This document shows positions 1-9,403 of a stretch of DNA of 64,000 nt, piece after piece; within the stretch, counting starts at the first letter, position 1, and every line of letters begins with the position of its first letter. The stretch is taken from NCBI RefSeq assembly GCF_009741445.1, contig NZ_CP046507.1, positions 1,798,001 through 1,862,000 on the forward strand. Reading direction: 5' to 3'. The translations under genes and the position numbers were made by a program. The stretch is from Mycobacterium avium subsp. avium. GTDB lineage: Bacteria; Actinomycetota; Actinomycetes; Mycobacteriales; Mycobacteriaceae. A model generated the notes under the pieces. That model saw nothing but the letters and a program-made list of their open reading frames with translations. It was not told the DNA's origin and did no database searches.

Positions 1-1567
1 GGTGGTCGGCGACGACGACGTCTACGCGCTCTACGACGCCCGCATCCCCGCCGACGTGGTGTCCGCGCGGCACTTCGACGCGTGGTGGAAAAAGCAGCGA
101 CACCAGACCCCGGATCTGCTCACCTTCACCCGCGCCGACCTGCTGCGCACCGAGGAGACCGGCGACGCCGACCGTCCCGACAGCTGGCGGGCCGGCGACT
201 TGACGTTGCCGCTGACCTACCGGTTCCAGCCGGGCGCCGCCGACGATGGGGTCACCGTGCAGGTGCCGATCGACGTGCTGGCGCGGCTGGGCGGTGACGA
301 GTTCGCCTGGCAGGTGCCGGCGTTGCGCGAGGAGCTGGTGACCGCGCTCATCCGGTCGCTGCCGAAAGACCTGCGCCGCAACTTCGTTCCCGCGCCCGAC
401 ACCGCGCGCGCGGTGCTGGGCGCCATCGATCCGGCCGCCGAGCCGCTGCTGCCTGCGCTGCAGCGCGAATTGCGCCGGCGCAGCGGGGTTTCGGTGCCCA
501 TCGACGCGTTCGATCTGGACAAGCTGCCGGCGCATCTGCGGATGACGTTCGCGGTGGAGTCCACCGACGGGACCGAACTCGCCCGCGGCAAGGATCTGCG
601 GGCACTGCAGGAACGGCTCACCACGCCGGCGCGGCAGGTCGTCGCCGACACGGTCGGGGCCCGGCTGCAGCGCACCGGGTTGCGCGGCTGGCCCGACGAC
701 CTCGACGAACTGCCCCGCGTCGTGCAGCGCAGCCTCGACGGCCGCACGGTGCGGGGCTACCCGGCGTTCGTGGACACCGGCGGTGCGGTCGACCTGAGGG
801 TGTTCGCGACATCGGCCGAACAGGTCCGCATGATGGGCGCCGGTCTCCGCCGGCTGGTACGCCTGAGTATTCCGTCACCGGCCAAAGCTATTGCGCGTCA
901 ACTTGATCCACGCACCCGCCTGGCGCTGGGCGGCAACCCGGACGGCTCGTTGCCGGCGCTGCTGGAAGACTGCGCCGACGCCGCGACCGACGCGCTGGTG
1001 CCGCAGCCGGTGTGGACCCGCGACGAGTTCACCGCGCTGCGACAGCGGGTGGCAAAGACGCTGGGGCCCAACACCATCGAGCTGGTGGGCCGTGTCGAGC
1101 AGGTGCTGGCCGCCGCCCAGCAGGTGCAACTGGCGTTGCCCGCGACGCCGCCGCCTGCCCAGGCCGACGCGGTCGCCGACATCCGCGCCCAGCTGGACCG
1201 GCTGTTGCCGGCCGGCTTCGTCACCGCCACCGGCGGCGCGCGGCTGGGCGATCTCACCCGCTACCTGTCGGCGATCCGTCGCCGCCTGGACGGGCTGGCC
1301 CGGGCCGGCCAGGCCGACCGCGACCGGATGCGGCGGGTGCACGCCGCGCAGCACGCCTACGACGAGTTGGTGGATGAGCTACCCGAGGCCGCGAAGACGG
1401 CCGCCGACGTCCGCGACATCGCGTGGCAGATCGAGGAACTGAGGGTGAGCCTGTGGGCCCAGCAGCTCGGCACGCCGCGACCGGTCAGCGAGCAACGCAT
1501 CCACCGGGCGATCGACGCGGCGCGGCAGCGCTACCGCGTGGCTTTGCCTCCCACTCTCAACCTATAG
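1..1567 (+). CDS. hrpA: ATP-dependent RNA helicase HrpA, C-terminal part (5' truncated)
   Basis: The open frame runs in from the left edge, so only about the last 520 residues are present. They lack helicase motifs and match the C-terminal DUF3418-type region of bacterial HrpA DEAH-box RNA helicases: stretches such as TLPLTYRFQPG and DDGVTVQVPIDVL, then an Arg-rich helical tail. HrpA acts in RNA remodelling and ribosome rescue; the ATPase domains would lie upstream of this window. The gene ends with TAG about 80 bp before the next gene, which has its own ribosome site, so the two need not be co-transcribed. The family call is fairly safe; the full-length organisation cannot be seen. Confidence 0.82.
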   Translation, partial: VVGDDDVYALYDARIPADVVSARHFDAWWKKQRHQTPDLLTFTRADLLRTEETGDADRPDSWRAGDLTLPLTYRFQPGAADDGVTVQVPIDVLARLGGDEFAWQVPALREELVTALIRSLPKDLRRNFVPAPDTARAVLGAIDPAAEPLLPALQRELRRRSGVSVPIDAFDLDKLPAHLRMTFAVESTDGTELARGKDLRALQERLTTPARQVVADTVGARLQRTGLRGWPDDLDELPRVVQRSLDGRTVRGYPAFVDTGGAVDLRVFATSAEQVRMMGAGLRRLVRLSIPSPAKAIARQLDPRTRLALGGNPDGSLPALLEDCADAATDALVPQPVWTRDEFTALRQRVAKTLGPNTIELVGRVEQVLAAAQQVQLALPATPPPAQADAVADIRAQLDRLLPAGFVTATGGARLGDLTRYLSAIRRRLDGLARAGQADRDRMRRVHAAQHAYDELVDELPEAAKTAADVRDIAWQIEELRVSLWAQQLGTPRPVSEQRIHRAIDAARQRYRVALPPTLNL

Positions 1568-1647
1568 CGCACCCCGGGGCTTGCCGCAAGACCGGGGCGG
1601 TGACGCAAAATCGCTGTCTCGAACCACAATTCGGAATGGGGGGCGAA

Positions 1648-3159
1648 ATGCGGGGTGTGCGTTTCTCGGAGCGGTCGGTCCGCGACCATGCGGTGCTCGT
1701 CGCCGGAGCCGGCCCGACGGGGCTGATGCTGGCCGGCGAGTTGGGGTTGGCCGGAGTCGACGTCGCGGTGGTCGAGCGGCGGGCCGACCAGCAGCTGATC
1801 GGCTCGCGCGCCGGCGGTCTGCATGCCCGCACGCTCGAAATCCTCGACCAGCGCGGGATCGTGGATCGTTTCCTGGCCGAGGGGCAGGTGGCGCAGGTCG
1901 CCGGCTTCGCCCAAATCCGGCTGGACATCAGCGACTTTCCCACCCGGCACCCCTACGGACTGGCGCTGTGGCAGAACCACATCGAGCGCATCCTGGCCGA
2001 CTGGGTCGGCGAACTCGGTGTGCCAATTTACCGCGGCCACCGGATAGCGACCTGCACCCAGGACGACACCGGCGTGGACGTCGTCGCGTCCGACGGCCGA
2101 ACCCTGCGCGGGCAGTATCTGGTCGGCTGCGACGGGGGCCGCAGCGTGATCCGCAAAGCGGCCGGTATCGACTTCCCGGGCTGGGAGGCGACGACGAGCT
2201 ATCTGCTCGCCGAGGCCGAAATGGATTGGCGGACAGGGCAACCACCGCAGTGGGGGATTCACCACGATTCGCTCGGCGTGCATGCCCTGTCCGAGACGGA
2301 GCCGGCCGGGGGTGTGCGGGTGCTGGTCACCGAGCGGCAGCTGCGCAGCGCGGCCGAGCCGAACCTGGACGACCTGAGGCAGGCGCTGATCGCGGTCTAC
2401 CGCACGGATTACGGAATCCACAGTCCCCGTTGGATTTCCCGGTTCACCGATGCGGCACGCCAGGCGGCGCGCTACCGTGACCGGCGGGTGCTGCTGGCCG
2501 GGGACGCCGCACACATCCATCACCCGGTGGGCGGGCAGGGACTGAACACCGGCGTGCAGGATGCGGTGAATCTGGGCTGGAAGCTGGCCCTGGTGGTCGG
2601 CGGCGCGTCGCCACCCGCCCTGCTGGACACCTACCACGCCGAACGGCATCCGGTCGGCGAGCGCGTGCTGCGCAACGCGATAGCGCAGATGGCGCTGCTG
2701 CGTCCCGACGAGCGCACCCGGGCGCTGCGCGACCTCGTCACCGAGCTGCTGGGCATGGACGAACCGCGGAAACGGTTCGCCGCGATGATATCCGGCCTGG
2801 ACGTTCGCTACGACCTGGGCCCGGGGCATCCGCTGCTGGGCCGGCGCATGCCCGATCTCGACCTGGTCACCGCCGACGGCGCATCGCGGGTGTTCGCCCT
2901 GCTGCGAAACGCCCGGCCGGTGCTGCTCAATTTCGCCGGCGCCGGGCGCCGCAGCGTCGCCGGCTGGGCCGATCGCGTGCGCGTCGTTGACGCGAAATGT
3001 GTTGCGGATTGGGAACTTCCGGTGCTCGGGCGGGTGAGCGCACCGCCGGCGGTGTTGATCCGGCCGGACGGCCACGTCGCGTGGGCCGGCGACCCGAACG
3101 ACCCGGGGCTGCACGACGCCCTCACCACCTGGTGCGGGCCGCCCGCGGCCGGCGGATGA
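1648..3159 (+). CDS. FAD-dependent aromatic-ring monooxygenase
   Basis: About 503 residues of the class A flavoprotein monooxygenase family (PheA/TfdB/RdmE-like), which hydroxylate aromatic or polyketide substrates using NAD(P)H and O2. Visible are the N-terminal Rossmann motif GAGPTG (residues 20-25), the middle LVGCDGGRS segment and the FAD-ribityl motif GDAAHIHHP followed by GGQGLNTGVQDA near residues 285-305. The last 110 residues look like the thioredoxin-fold tail common in this group. The ATG at 1648 is preferred because a run of G residues lies just before it; an in-frame ATG at 1636 is an alternative. The substrate cannot be told from sequence or neighbours. Confidence 0.85.
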   Translation: MRGVRFSERSVRDHAVLVAGAGPTGLMLAGELGLAGVDVAVVERRADQQLIGSRAGGLHARTLEILDQRGIVDRFLAEGQVAQVAGFAQIRLDISDFPTRHPYGLALWQNHIERILADWVGELGVPIYRGHRIATCTQDDTGVDVVASDGRTLRGQYLVGCDGGRSVIRKAAGIDFPGWEATTSYLLAEAEMDWRTGQPPQWGIHHDSLGVHALSETEPAGGVRVLVTERQLRSAAEPNLDDLRQALIAVYRTDYGIHSPRWISRFTDAARQAARYRDRRVLLAGDAAHIHHPVGGQGLNTGVQDAVNLGWKLALVVGGASPPALLDTYHAERHPVGERVLRNAIAQMALLRPDERTRALRDLVTELLGMDEPRKRFAAMISGLDVRYDLGPGHPLLGRRMPDLDLVTADGASRVFALLRNARPVLLNFAGAGRRSVAGWADRVRVVDAKCVADWELPVLGRVSAPPAVLIRPDGHVAWAGDPNDPGLHDALTTWCGPPAAGG

Positions 3160-3235
3160 GCGCGCGCCGATGGTGACTTGTGCCGGCGCCCCCAGGGTGT
3201 AACGTGCGTGTTCGCTGATCGAGAGCAGGAAGCAC

Positions 3236-4213
3236 GTGGACATGGCAACCGACCAACCGGCGACGCCGCCGGTGACGTGGGCCGAAGCCCAACCGCTGCT
3301 CAGGCCGGTGCTACGCCCGCAAAGCTACGCCAACCGGCTGGTCAACGACGGCGCGCAGCCCTGGGTGCGTCCGGTGTTCCCGCTCATCAACGAGATGGTG
3401 GTCGTCGACCTGCCCGCGGTGCGGGCGATGGTGACACCGGCCGAAACCGGTGCGTGGGGCATCACCGGCGATCAGGCCTTCACGGTGGCCCGGGAGAACC
3501 TGACCGCGCGTCAGCAGATTCTGACCCCGGGAGAGAAGTACCTGCTGAGGGACACCGACGGCGACAGCTACATCGACTCGATGGTGTTGGCGACGGGTTG
3601 GCTGGGCTCGCTGGCGGTCCCGGGCGGCCCCCGGCCGCTGGTGTTCTTTCCCGGCGACGGGTCGTTGGTGCTGGGCACCGACGCGCCCGACGGCGTGGCC
3701 GAGCTCTTCGAGGTGGCCGAGCAGCTGTACCTGGCTGCCGAACAGCCCGTCTCCCCGCAGGGGTACACGATCGCGGGCGCCATCATCGTGCCGTTCGACC
3801 AAGCCGGCCCCCACCCGGGGCGCGGGCTGGCGCTGAGCGCCCGAAGCCTTTTGGCCGCAACGGAATACCGGCACCAAACCGAATATCTGCGGGAACACTA
3901 TGAGCGCGAACGGTTCCCGCAGCAGGTGGCCGAGGCGCGGCTGATCGACACGCCGTGGGGCCGGCGCACCACCACGGTGTGGGCGCAGGGGTCGGCCTGG
4001 GAGCTGCCGCACACCGATTACGTGACGTTCGCGGCCGGTGACCCGTCGAACGCTGCCGACACGTTCACCGTGCCGTTCCCGACGGTCGTCGATGCGGTGG
4101 GCTTGCTGCCCGTCGCGGGGATCAGTCCCGTCCGGTACCGGGCCGACGAGTGGCCGGCCGCCGACGTGCTGGCGGCCTTCCGCGCGCACGCCGTGGACCT
4201 GCCCGACCGATGA
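3236..4213 (+). CDS. Conserved hypothetical protein
   Basis: A 325-residue soluble protein without signal peptide or membrane segment; I do not recognise a catalytic motif. It is rich in Pro, Val and aromatic residues and looks like a conserved actinobacterial protein of mixed alpha/beta content. The GTG start at 3236 follows an AGGA ribosome site by about six bases. It lies 76 bp after the monooxygenase on the same strand and faces the small acidic protein gene at 4239. No function is proposed. Confidence 0.7.
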   Translation: MDMATDQPATPPVTWAEAQPLLRPVLRPQSYANRLVNDGAQPWVRPVFPLINEMVVVDLPAVRAMVTPAETGAWGITGDQAFTVARENLTARQQILTPGEKYLLRDTDGDSYIDSMVLATGWLGSLAVPGGPRPLVFFPGDGSLVLGTDAPDGVAELFEVAEQLYLAAEQPVSPQGYTIAGAIIVPFDQAGPHPGRGLALSARSLLAATEYRHQTEYLREHYERERFPQQVAEARLIDTPWGRRTTTVWAQGSAWELPHTDYVTFAAGDPSNAADTFTVPFPTVVDAVGLLPVAGISPVRYRADEWPAADVLAAFRAHAVDLPDR

Positions 4214-4238
4214 GGCCCGACGCGGTCCGGCGGCCGCG

Positions 4239-4409
4239 CTAGTCAGGCGGCTCGTCGTCCGAGCCGCGGACGGCGGCATCCTCCCGGTCGCTGGGCTTTC
4301 CGGGAACACCCTCGGCTTCGCGGTCGTCGGCGACCTTCTCCTCGAGTTGGTCGACGATGTTCTCGAGCTCCTGAGCACGGCTCAGCGGGTCTTTGTCGGG
4401 TTCGCTCAT
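4239..4409 (-). CDS. Small acidic hypothetical protein
   Basis: A 56-residue, very acidic and hydrophilic protein beginning MSEPDKDPLSRAQELEN, with a short predicted helix or coiled-coil (SRAQELENIVDQLEEKV) and a charged, probably disordered tail. The ATG at 4409 has GGAAAG about eight bases upstream; an in-frame ATG at 4421 would add four residues. It is divergent from the glucose-6-phosphate dehydrogenase gene and convergent with the gene at 3236. Function unknown. Confidence 0.5.
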   Translation of the reverse strand: MSEPDKDPLSRAQELENIVDQLEEKVADDREAEGVPGKPSDREDAAVRGSDDEPPD

Positions 4410-4561
4410 ATCGCTTTCCATCGGCGCATTCCATTGGGGGTGGCGCGGGCTTGGTGTGGGGGCCCAGGCGCGGGCAGCCCGCCGGTATCCAGTACCCGAT
4501 CGTAGGACCGCTAACCCGAGCAGGCGCGACACGGCAGCGCGGCGATGGAAGTATCGCAGGG

Positions 4562-6079
4562 GTGGCTACCCAGAAACCGCAGACCATCTCCTACCCGGCT
4601 CCCGAGGCCCGGCCGCGTCGTCACCACACCGACCCGCTCGACCCTCATGTGATCGTCCTGTTCGGCGCCACCGGGGATTTGGCGAAACGCAAGCTGATCC
4701 CCGGTTTGGCGTATCTGGACCAGTCCGAGCTGGCACCCGACATCCAGATCGTCGCCACGTCGCTGGAGGACCTGGGCAACGACGAATTCCGCGAGCTGGC
4801 CAAGAACGCGATCGACTCGTTCGGCACGCACAAGCTGACGCCCGACCAGTGGCGCAACTTCGCCGACATCATCACCTACATCTCGCAGAGCGCCGGGTCC
4901 GACGCGCTGGCCGCCGCGGTGGCCGAGGCCGAGGCCAAGCTGGGGCCGAACGTGCGGCGGCTGCATTACCTGTCGGTGCCGCCGAAGGCGGCGCGCGCGG
5001 TGATCACCATGCTGCGCGACGCCAAACTGGTCGAGCGGTCGCGGGTGGTGATGGAGAAACCGTTCGGCACCGATCTGGCCAGCGCGGTGGCGCTCAACAA
5101 CTTCGTGCACCAAACCTTCGAGGAATCCCAGATTTTCCGCATCGACCACTTCCTGGGTAAGGAGGCCGCCCAGAACATTCTGGCGTTCCGCTTCGCCAAC
5201 GGGTTGTTCGAGCCGATCTGGAACCGCAACTTCATCGACCACATCCAAATCGACATCCCCGAGGCCCTCGGCCTGGATCAGCGGGCGAGTTTCTACGAGG
5301 AGACCGGCGCCTACAAGGACATGGTGGTCACCCACCTGTTCCAGGTGATGGCCTTCGTGGTGATGGAGCCGCCGACGGCGCTCGAACCGTTCGCCATCAG
5401 CGAAGAAAAGAACAAGGTGTTCCGGTCGATGCTTCCGGTCAAGCCCTCGAACGTGGTTCGCGGTCAGTACATCGGCTATCGCGAGGAAGACGGAGTGGCA
5501 AAGGATTCCGACACCGAGACATTCATCGCCCTCAAGGTCGGCATCGACAACTGGCGGTGGGCCGGGGTGCCCGTCTACCTTCGCACCGGCAAGAGGATGG
5601 CCGAGGGCATCCGCATCATCTCGATCGCGTTCAAGGAGGCACCGCGGACCATGTTCCCGCCCGGGTCGGGGGTGGGCACGCAGGGGCCCGACCACCTGAC
5701 GTTCGATCTCGCGGACAATTCGCGGGTGTCTCTGTCGTTCTACGGCAAGCGGCCCGGCCCCGGCATGAAACTGGACAAGCTGTCCATGCAATTCTCCACC
5801 CAGGAGATCGAAACCGCGGTGGACGTGCTGGAGGCCTACGAACGGCTGATCCTGGACGCGATGCGCGGCGACCACACCCTGTTCACCACCGCCGAAGGCA
5901 TCGAATCACTGTGGGAGCGTTCCGAAGAGCTGCTCAACGACCCGCCACCGGCCAAGCTGTACCAGCCGGGGACATGGGGCCCCAACGCAATTCACCAGTT
6001 GATCGCGCCCAACGCGTGGCGGCTGCCGTTCGAGCGCGAGTGGCGCGATCCCAGACCCTACCCCGGAGTGGGCGGCTGA
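4562..6079 (+). CDS. zwf: Glucose-6-phosphate 1-dehydrogenase
   Basis: About 505 residues, normal length for G6PD, which oxidises glucose-6-phosphate to 6-phosphogluconolactone with NADP and feeds the pentose phosphate pathway. The coenzyme motif FGATGDLAKRKL lies at residues 34-45, the EKPFG segment at 165-169, and the active-site motif RIDHFLGK at 193-200 holds the catalytic His and substrate-binding Lys. The GTG at 4562 is chosen because it gives a typical N-terminus; the frame is open upstream to 4451, but that extension is Arg/Gly-rich and unlike the family. No gnd, tal or opcA neighbour is present, so it looks monocistronic. It is convergent with the methyltransferase at 6093. Confidence 0.93.
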   Translation: MATQKPQTISYPAPEARPRRHHTDPLDPHVIVLFGATGDLAKRKLIPGLAYLDQSELAPDIQIVATSLEDLGNDEFRELAKNAIDSFGTHKLTPDQWRNFADIITYISQSAGSDALAAAVAEAEAKLGPNVRRLHYLSVPPKAARAVITMLRDAKLVERSRVVMEKPFGTDLASAVALNNFVHQTFEESQIFRIDHFLGKEAAQNILAFRFANGLFEPIWNRNFIDHIQIDIPEALGLDQRASFYEETGAYKDMVVTHLFQVMAFVVMEPPTALEPFAISEEKNKVFRSMLPVKPSNVVRGQYIGYREEDGVAKDSDTETFIALKVGIDNWRWAGVPVYLRTGKRMAEGIRIISIAFKEAPRTMFPPGSGVGTQGPDHLTFDLADNSRVSLSFYGKRPGPGMKLDKLSMQFSTQEIETAVDVLEAYERLILDAMRGDHTLFTTAEGIESLWERSEELLNDPPPAKLYQPGTWGPNAIHQLIAPNAWRLPFEREWRDPRPYPGVGG

Positions 6080-6092
6080 GAAGTGCTGCGGT

Positions 6093-7016
6093 TCAGCCCA
6101 ATTCGGCGCTGAGATAACTGATGGCCTGGCGGAATTCCCTGAGGATGTCGTTGTCGGGCAACTCGAAGCCGTAGTCGGCGTACACCCGCTCGGTGGGCAG
6201 GCGGGTGATGCTCCAGCCGGTGGCCTCCAGGTGGTCGCCGGCCGGGCGGCGCTCGCCGAGCCAGACCAGTTCGGCGACGTCGATGTCCAGTCCGTGCTGG
6301 CGCCAGGTGCTGCGCATCGCCCGGGCGCGTTCGTCGGTGAACACCCGCATGTCGGTGATGTTCTCGGTGGCCAGCCTGCTGCCCGGCGCGCTGAGCGCGG
6401 TGATGTTGTCCAGCAGCCGGTCCTGGGCGTGCGGCGGCAGGTAGGGCAGCAGCCCCTCGGCAATCCAGGCGGTACGGGCGCTGCTGTCAAAGCCGTTGTC
6501 GCGCAACGCTGTTGCCCAGTCATCGCGCAAGTCGACGGCGACGGTGCGGCGCTCGGCGGTCGGTTGCGCGCCCAACCGGGCCAGGGTGTCGGTCTTGAAG
6601 GAGATGACCTCGGGCTGGTCGACCTCGAACACCACGGTGCCCGCCGGCCAGGTCAACCGGTAGGCCCGCGCGTCGAGCCCGGCGGCCAGAATGACGGCCT
6701 GGCGAATGCCGGCGGCGGTCGCGGAGCGGAAGAAATCGTCGAAAAACCGCGTCCGCACCGTGATTTGCTCGCGCCGCTGCTGCAGCGTCATCGGCATGTC
6801 GTCGGTGTCGAGCGGGATCTGGCCGTCCAGCATCCGGACGAAAAAGGGATGCCCGACCGCGCGCACCAACGGTTCGGCGAACCGGTCGTCGAGCAGCGGG
6901 TCCGGACCGCGAGAGGCCAGCGCCCGGGAGGCCGCGACCATGGTCGCGGTCGCCCCCACGCTGGAGGCCAGATCCCAGCTGTCGCCCTCGGTACGTGACG
7001 AACCGGTCGATGACAT
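6093..7016 (-). CDS. SAM-dependent methyltransferase, mycobacterial TIGR00027 family
   Basis: 307 residues of the expanded mycobacterial 'putative S-adenosyl-L-methionine-dependent methyltransferase' family (LCMT-like fold). Typical features are the N-terminal [19 protein letters not shown] segment, RTRFFDDFF, the SAM-binding stretch [23 protein letters not shown] and the [11 protein letters not shown] motif. The ATG at 7016 follows GGGGAG closely. Substrates of this family are mostly unknown, though some act on lipids or small acids. The gene is divergent from the lyase gene at 7185. Confidence 0.9.
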   Translation of the reverse strand: MSSTGSSRTEGDSWDLASSVGATATMVAASRALASRGPDPLLDDRFAEPLVRAVGHPFFVRMLDGQIPLDTDDMPMTLQQRREQITVRTRFFDDFFRSATAAGIRQAVILAAGLDARAYRLTWPAGTVVFEVDQPEVISFKTDTLARLGAQPTAERRTVAVDLRDDWATALRDNGFDSSARTAWIAEGLLPYLPPHAQDRLLDNITALSAPGSRLATENITDMRVFTDERARAMRSTWRQHGLDIDVAELVWLGERRPAGDHLEATGWSITRLPTERVYADYGFELPDNDILREFRQAISYLSAELG

Positions 7017-7184
7017 CTGTTCTCCCCTTCCGCGATCCGGCCGCCGCGGGACCGATTGGCCCCCGGCCCGGTCGCCACCCGCGACTACACCGCCGGTATC
7101 GAAGGGTACTTTCTGGCTATGCCGCGCGCATCGCGCACGCCGGTGATCCCCCGCTGAGCCCGACGACAGGAAGTGAATCGCCCG

Positions 7185-8066
7185 ATGGCACCGACCCTGC
7201 GCCCGCGCCGATCGGCCCTGTACCTGCCCGGCAACAAGCCGCGGGCGCTGGAGAAAGGCAAATCGCTGCCGGCCGACGTGCTGATATTCGACCTCGAGGA
7301 CGCCGTCGGGCCCGACGCGAAAGCCGAATCCAGAGCCGCGGTGTGCGAGGCGATCTCGTCGCCGGACTACCGGCCCCGCGAGATCGTGGTGCGCATCAAC
7401 GGCCTGGACACCGAGTGGCACGACGACGATCTGGCGGCGGTGGCCGGGTCCGCCGCCGACGGCGTGCTGGTGCCGAAAGTCGAGACGGCACAACAGGTTC
7501 AAGCCCTGGACCGGGCGCTGGACACGTTGGGCGCCGCGGCGTCGCTGCAGCTGTGGGTGATGATGGAAACACCGCGGGCCTTCCTGCGGGCCGAGGAGGT
7601 CGCGTCGGCCAGCGACCGCCTGGCCGGGCTGGTGGTCGGCACCAATGACCTGGTCAACGAGTTGCACGGCCGGCACGTCGCGGGGCGCGGCCCCGTCGTG
7701 CCGGCGCTGGGCCTGGCATTGTTGGGGGCGCGGGCGGCCGGAAAGGTCGTCTTGGACGGCGTGTTCAACGACATCACCGACGACGCGGGTTTCCGGGCCG
7801 AGGCGGCCCAGGGCCGGGAGATGGGATTCGACGGCAAGACGCTGATCCACCCGTCCCAGATCGCCCCGGCCAACGAGGTGTTCGGCCCGTCACCGCAGGA
7901 GCTGGCCGACGCCCGCAAGGTGGTGTCGGCCTACCAGCAGGCGCAGGCCGCGGGAACCAGCGTCATCACCGTCGACGGCCGGATGATCGAGAGTTTGCAC
8001 GTGCGCGACGCGCAACGGATCCTCGCCCTCGCCGATCTGATCTCCGAACGGGACGCGGCGTCCTAG
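7185..8066 (+). CDS. HpcH/HpaI-type CoA-ester lyase (CitE-like)
   Basis: About 293 residues of the CitE/malyl-CoA lyase family, TIM-barrel enzymes that cleave or hydrolyse CoA thioesters of hydroxy-acids such as citramalyl- or malyl-CoA. Signature segments are [30 protein letters not shown] with the Mg-binding Asp/Glu region, [10 protein letters not shown] and [12 protein letters not shown] near the C-terminus. No CitD or CitF partner is nearby, as expected for stand-alone CitE-like proteins. The ATG at 7185 is used; a GTG at 7173 is in frame but sits almost on top of the AGGA sequence. Confidence 0.87.
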   Translation: MAPTLRPRRSALYLPGNKPRALEKGKSLPADVLIFDLEDAVGPDAKAESRAAVCEAISSPDYRPREIVVRINGLDTEWHDDDLAAVAGSAADGVLVPKVETAQQVQALDRALDTLGAAASLQLWVMMETPRAFLRAEEVASASDRLAGLVVGTNDLVNELHGRHVAGRGPVVPALGLALLGARAAGKVVLDGVFNDITDDAGFRAEAAQGREMGFDGKTLIHPSQIAPANEVFGPSPQELADARKVVSAYQQAQAAGTSVITVDGRMIESLHVRDAQRILALADLISERDAAS

Positions 8067-8148
8067 CAGCGCTGCAGCCCGGGCCGGGGCCGCTCGCGTC
8101 GGCCACACGGTAGGTTGAACGCGATTCCCAGACCGGAAAGGAGACGAG

Positions 8149-9384
8149 GTGGGCCAGACCGCGGCCATGGCCGAGGCCGACCGCACGTGGATGGTGGACA
8201 CGCTGCTGGCGCTGCTGCAGACCCCGAGCCCGTCGGGGCGCACGGACGCGGTGATGCAGGTGATCGGCGACATCCTCGACGACTTCGGCGTGCCGTTCAC
8301 GCTGACCCGGCGCGGGGCGCTGACTGCCGAGCTGCCGGGGGAGTCGGCGACCACCGACCGCGCGCTGGTGGTGCACTCCGACACCATCGGCTGCATGGTC
8401 CGCGGGCTCAAGGACAACGGCCGGCTGGAACTCGTTCCGGTCGGCACCTTCTCGGCCCGATTCGCCGCGGGTGCACGGGTGCGCATCTTCATCGACGATC
8501 CCGAGGAGTTCATCACCGGCACGATCCTGCCGCTCAAGTCCAGCGGCCACGCGTTCGGCGACGAGATCGACACTCAACCCACGGGCTGGGAGCACGTCGA
8601 GGTTCGCATCGACCGCAAGGTGTCGTGCCGGGACGACCTGGTCCGCCTCGGTCTGCAGATCGGTGATTTCGTCGCCCTGATCACCAGCCCCGAGCTGACC
8701 GCCGACGGCTTCGTGGTCTCCCGGCAGCTGGACGGCAAGGCGGGCGTGGCGATCGCGCTCGCCCTGGCCAAGAACTTCGCCGAGAACAAGGTGGTGTTGC
8801 CGCACCGCACCACGATCATGGTCACCATCACCGAGGAGGTCGGTCACGGCGCCAGTCATGGTCTGCCGCCGGACATCGCCGAACTGATCTCCGTGGACAA
8901 CGCGGTGTGCGCGCCCGGCCAGCACTCGCTGGAGGATGGGGTGACGATCCCGATGGCCGATATGCACGGCCCGTTCGACTACCACCTGACCCGCAAGTTG
9001 TGCCGGCTGGCCCAGGACCGCGGAATCCCGTTCGCGCGCGACATCTTTCGCTATTACCGGTCCGACGCCGCCGCGGCGATCGAGGCGGGCGCGAACACCC
9101 GCGCCGCGCTGGTCGGCTTCGGGCTCGACGGCAGCCACGGCTGGGAGCGCACCCACATCGATTCGCTGGAGGCCGCCTACAACCTGCTGCACGCGTGGCT
9201 GCAGACGCCGTTGACGTTCGCCAAGTGGGACGCCAAGCCGACCGGGAGCCTGCGCGACTTCCCGTCCTCGAAGCAGCCCGCACCCAGCGAGCGTTGGGTG
9301 CCGTTGTCGCGCGGCGACTACGAAAGCCCGGGCGACGCGTCGCCGGGGACGCACTGGCCGCCCTCGCAGGGACCGCAGTCCTGA
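8149..9384 (+). CDS. M42-family metallopeptidase (NAGGN-system type)
   Basis: 411 residues of the M42 aminopeptidase-like group that accompanies N-acetylglutaminylglutamine amide (NAGGN) osmolyte genes in other bacteria. Likely metal-binding or catalytic residues are H76 and D78 (HSD), D195 (RQLDGKAG), E229/E230 (TEEVGHG), D250 (VDNAV) and H330/H336 (SHGWERTH). The GTG start at 8149 is supported by AAAGGAGA five bases upstream. The usual partners (an asparagine-synthase-like amidotransferase and a GNAT/ATP-grasp ligase) are not adjacent, so a NAGGN role here is uncertain. It converges with the methyltransferase at 9404. Confidence 0.85.
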   Translation: MGQTAAMAEADRTWMVDTLLALLQTPSPSGRTDAVMQVIGDILDDFGVPFTLTRRGALTAELPGESATTDRALVVHSDTIGCMVRGLKDNGRLELVPVGTFSARFAAGARVRIFIDDPEEFITGTILPLKSSGHAFGDEIDTQPTGWEHVEVRIDRKVSCRDDLVRLGLQIGDFVALITSPELTADGFVVSRQLDGKAGVAIALALAKNFAENKVVLPHRTTIMVTITEEVGHGASHGLPPDIAELISVDNAVCAPGQHSLEDGVTIPMADMHGPFDYHLTRKLCRLAQDRGIPFARDIFRYYRSDAAAAIEAGANTRAALVGFGLDGSHGWERTHIDSLEAAYNLLHAWLQTPLTFAKWDAKPTGSLRDFPSSKQPAPSERWVPLSRGDYESPGDASPGTHWPPSQGPQS

Positions 9385-9403
9385 CTCGGGGCGCCCGGGG
9401 CGG

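Noticed and set aside
1531..3243. Long open frame (570 codons) on the minus strand
   Set aside because: It lies wholly opposite the flavin monooxygenase, has no family features, and such antisense frames are common in GC-rich DNA.
4511..5875. 454-codon minus-strand frame
   Set aside because: Antisense shadow of glucose-6-phosphate dehydrogenase; His/Gly/Arg-rich with no domain.
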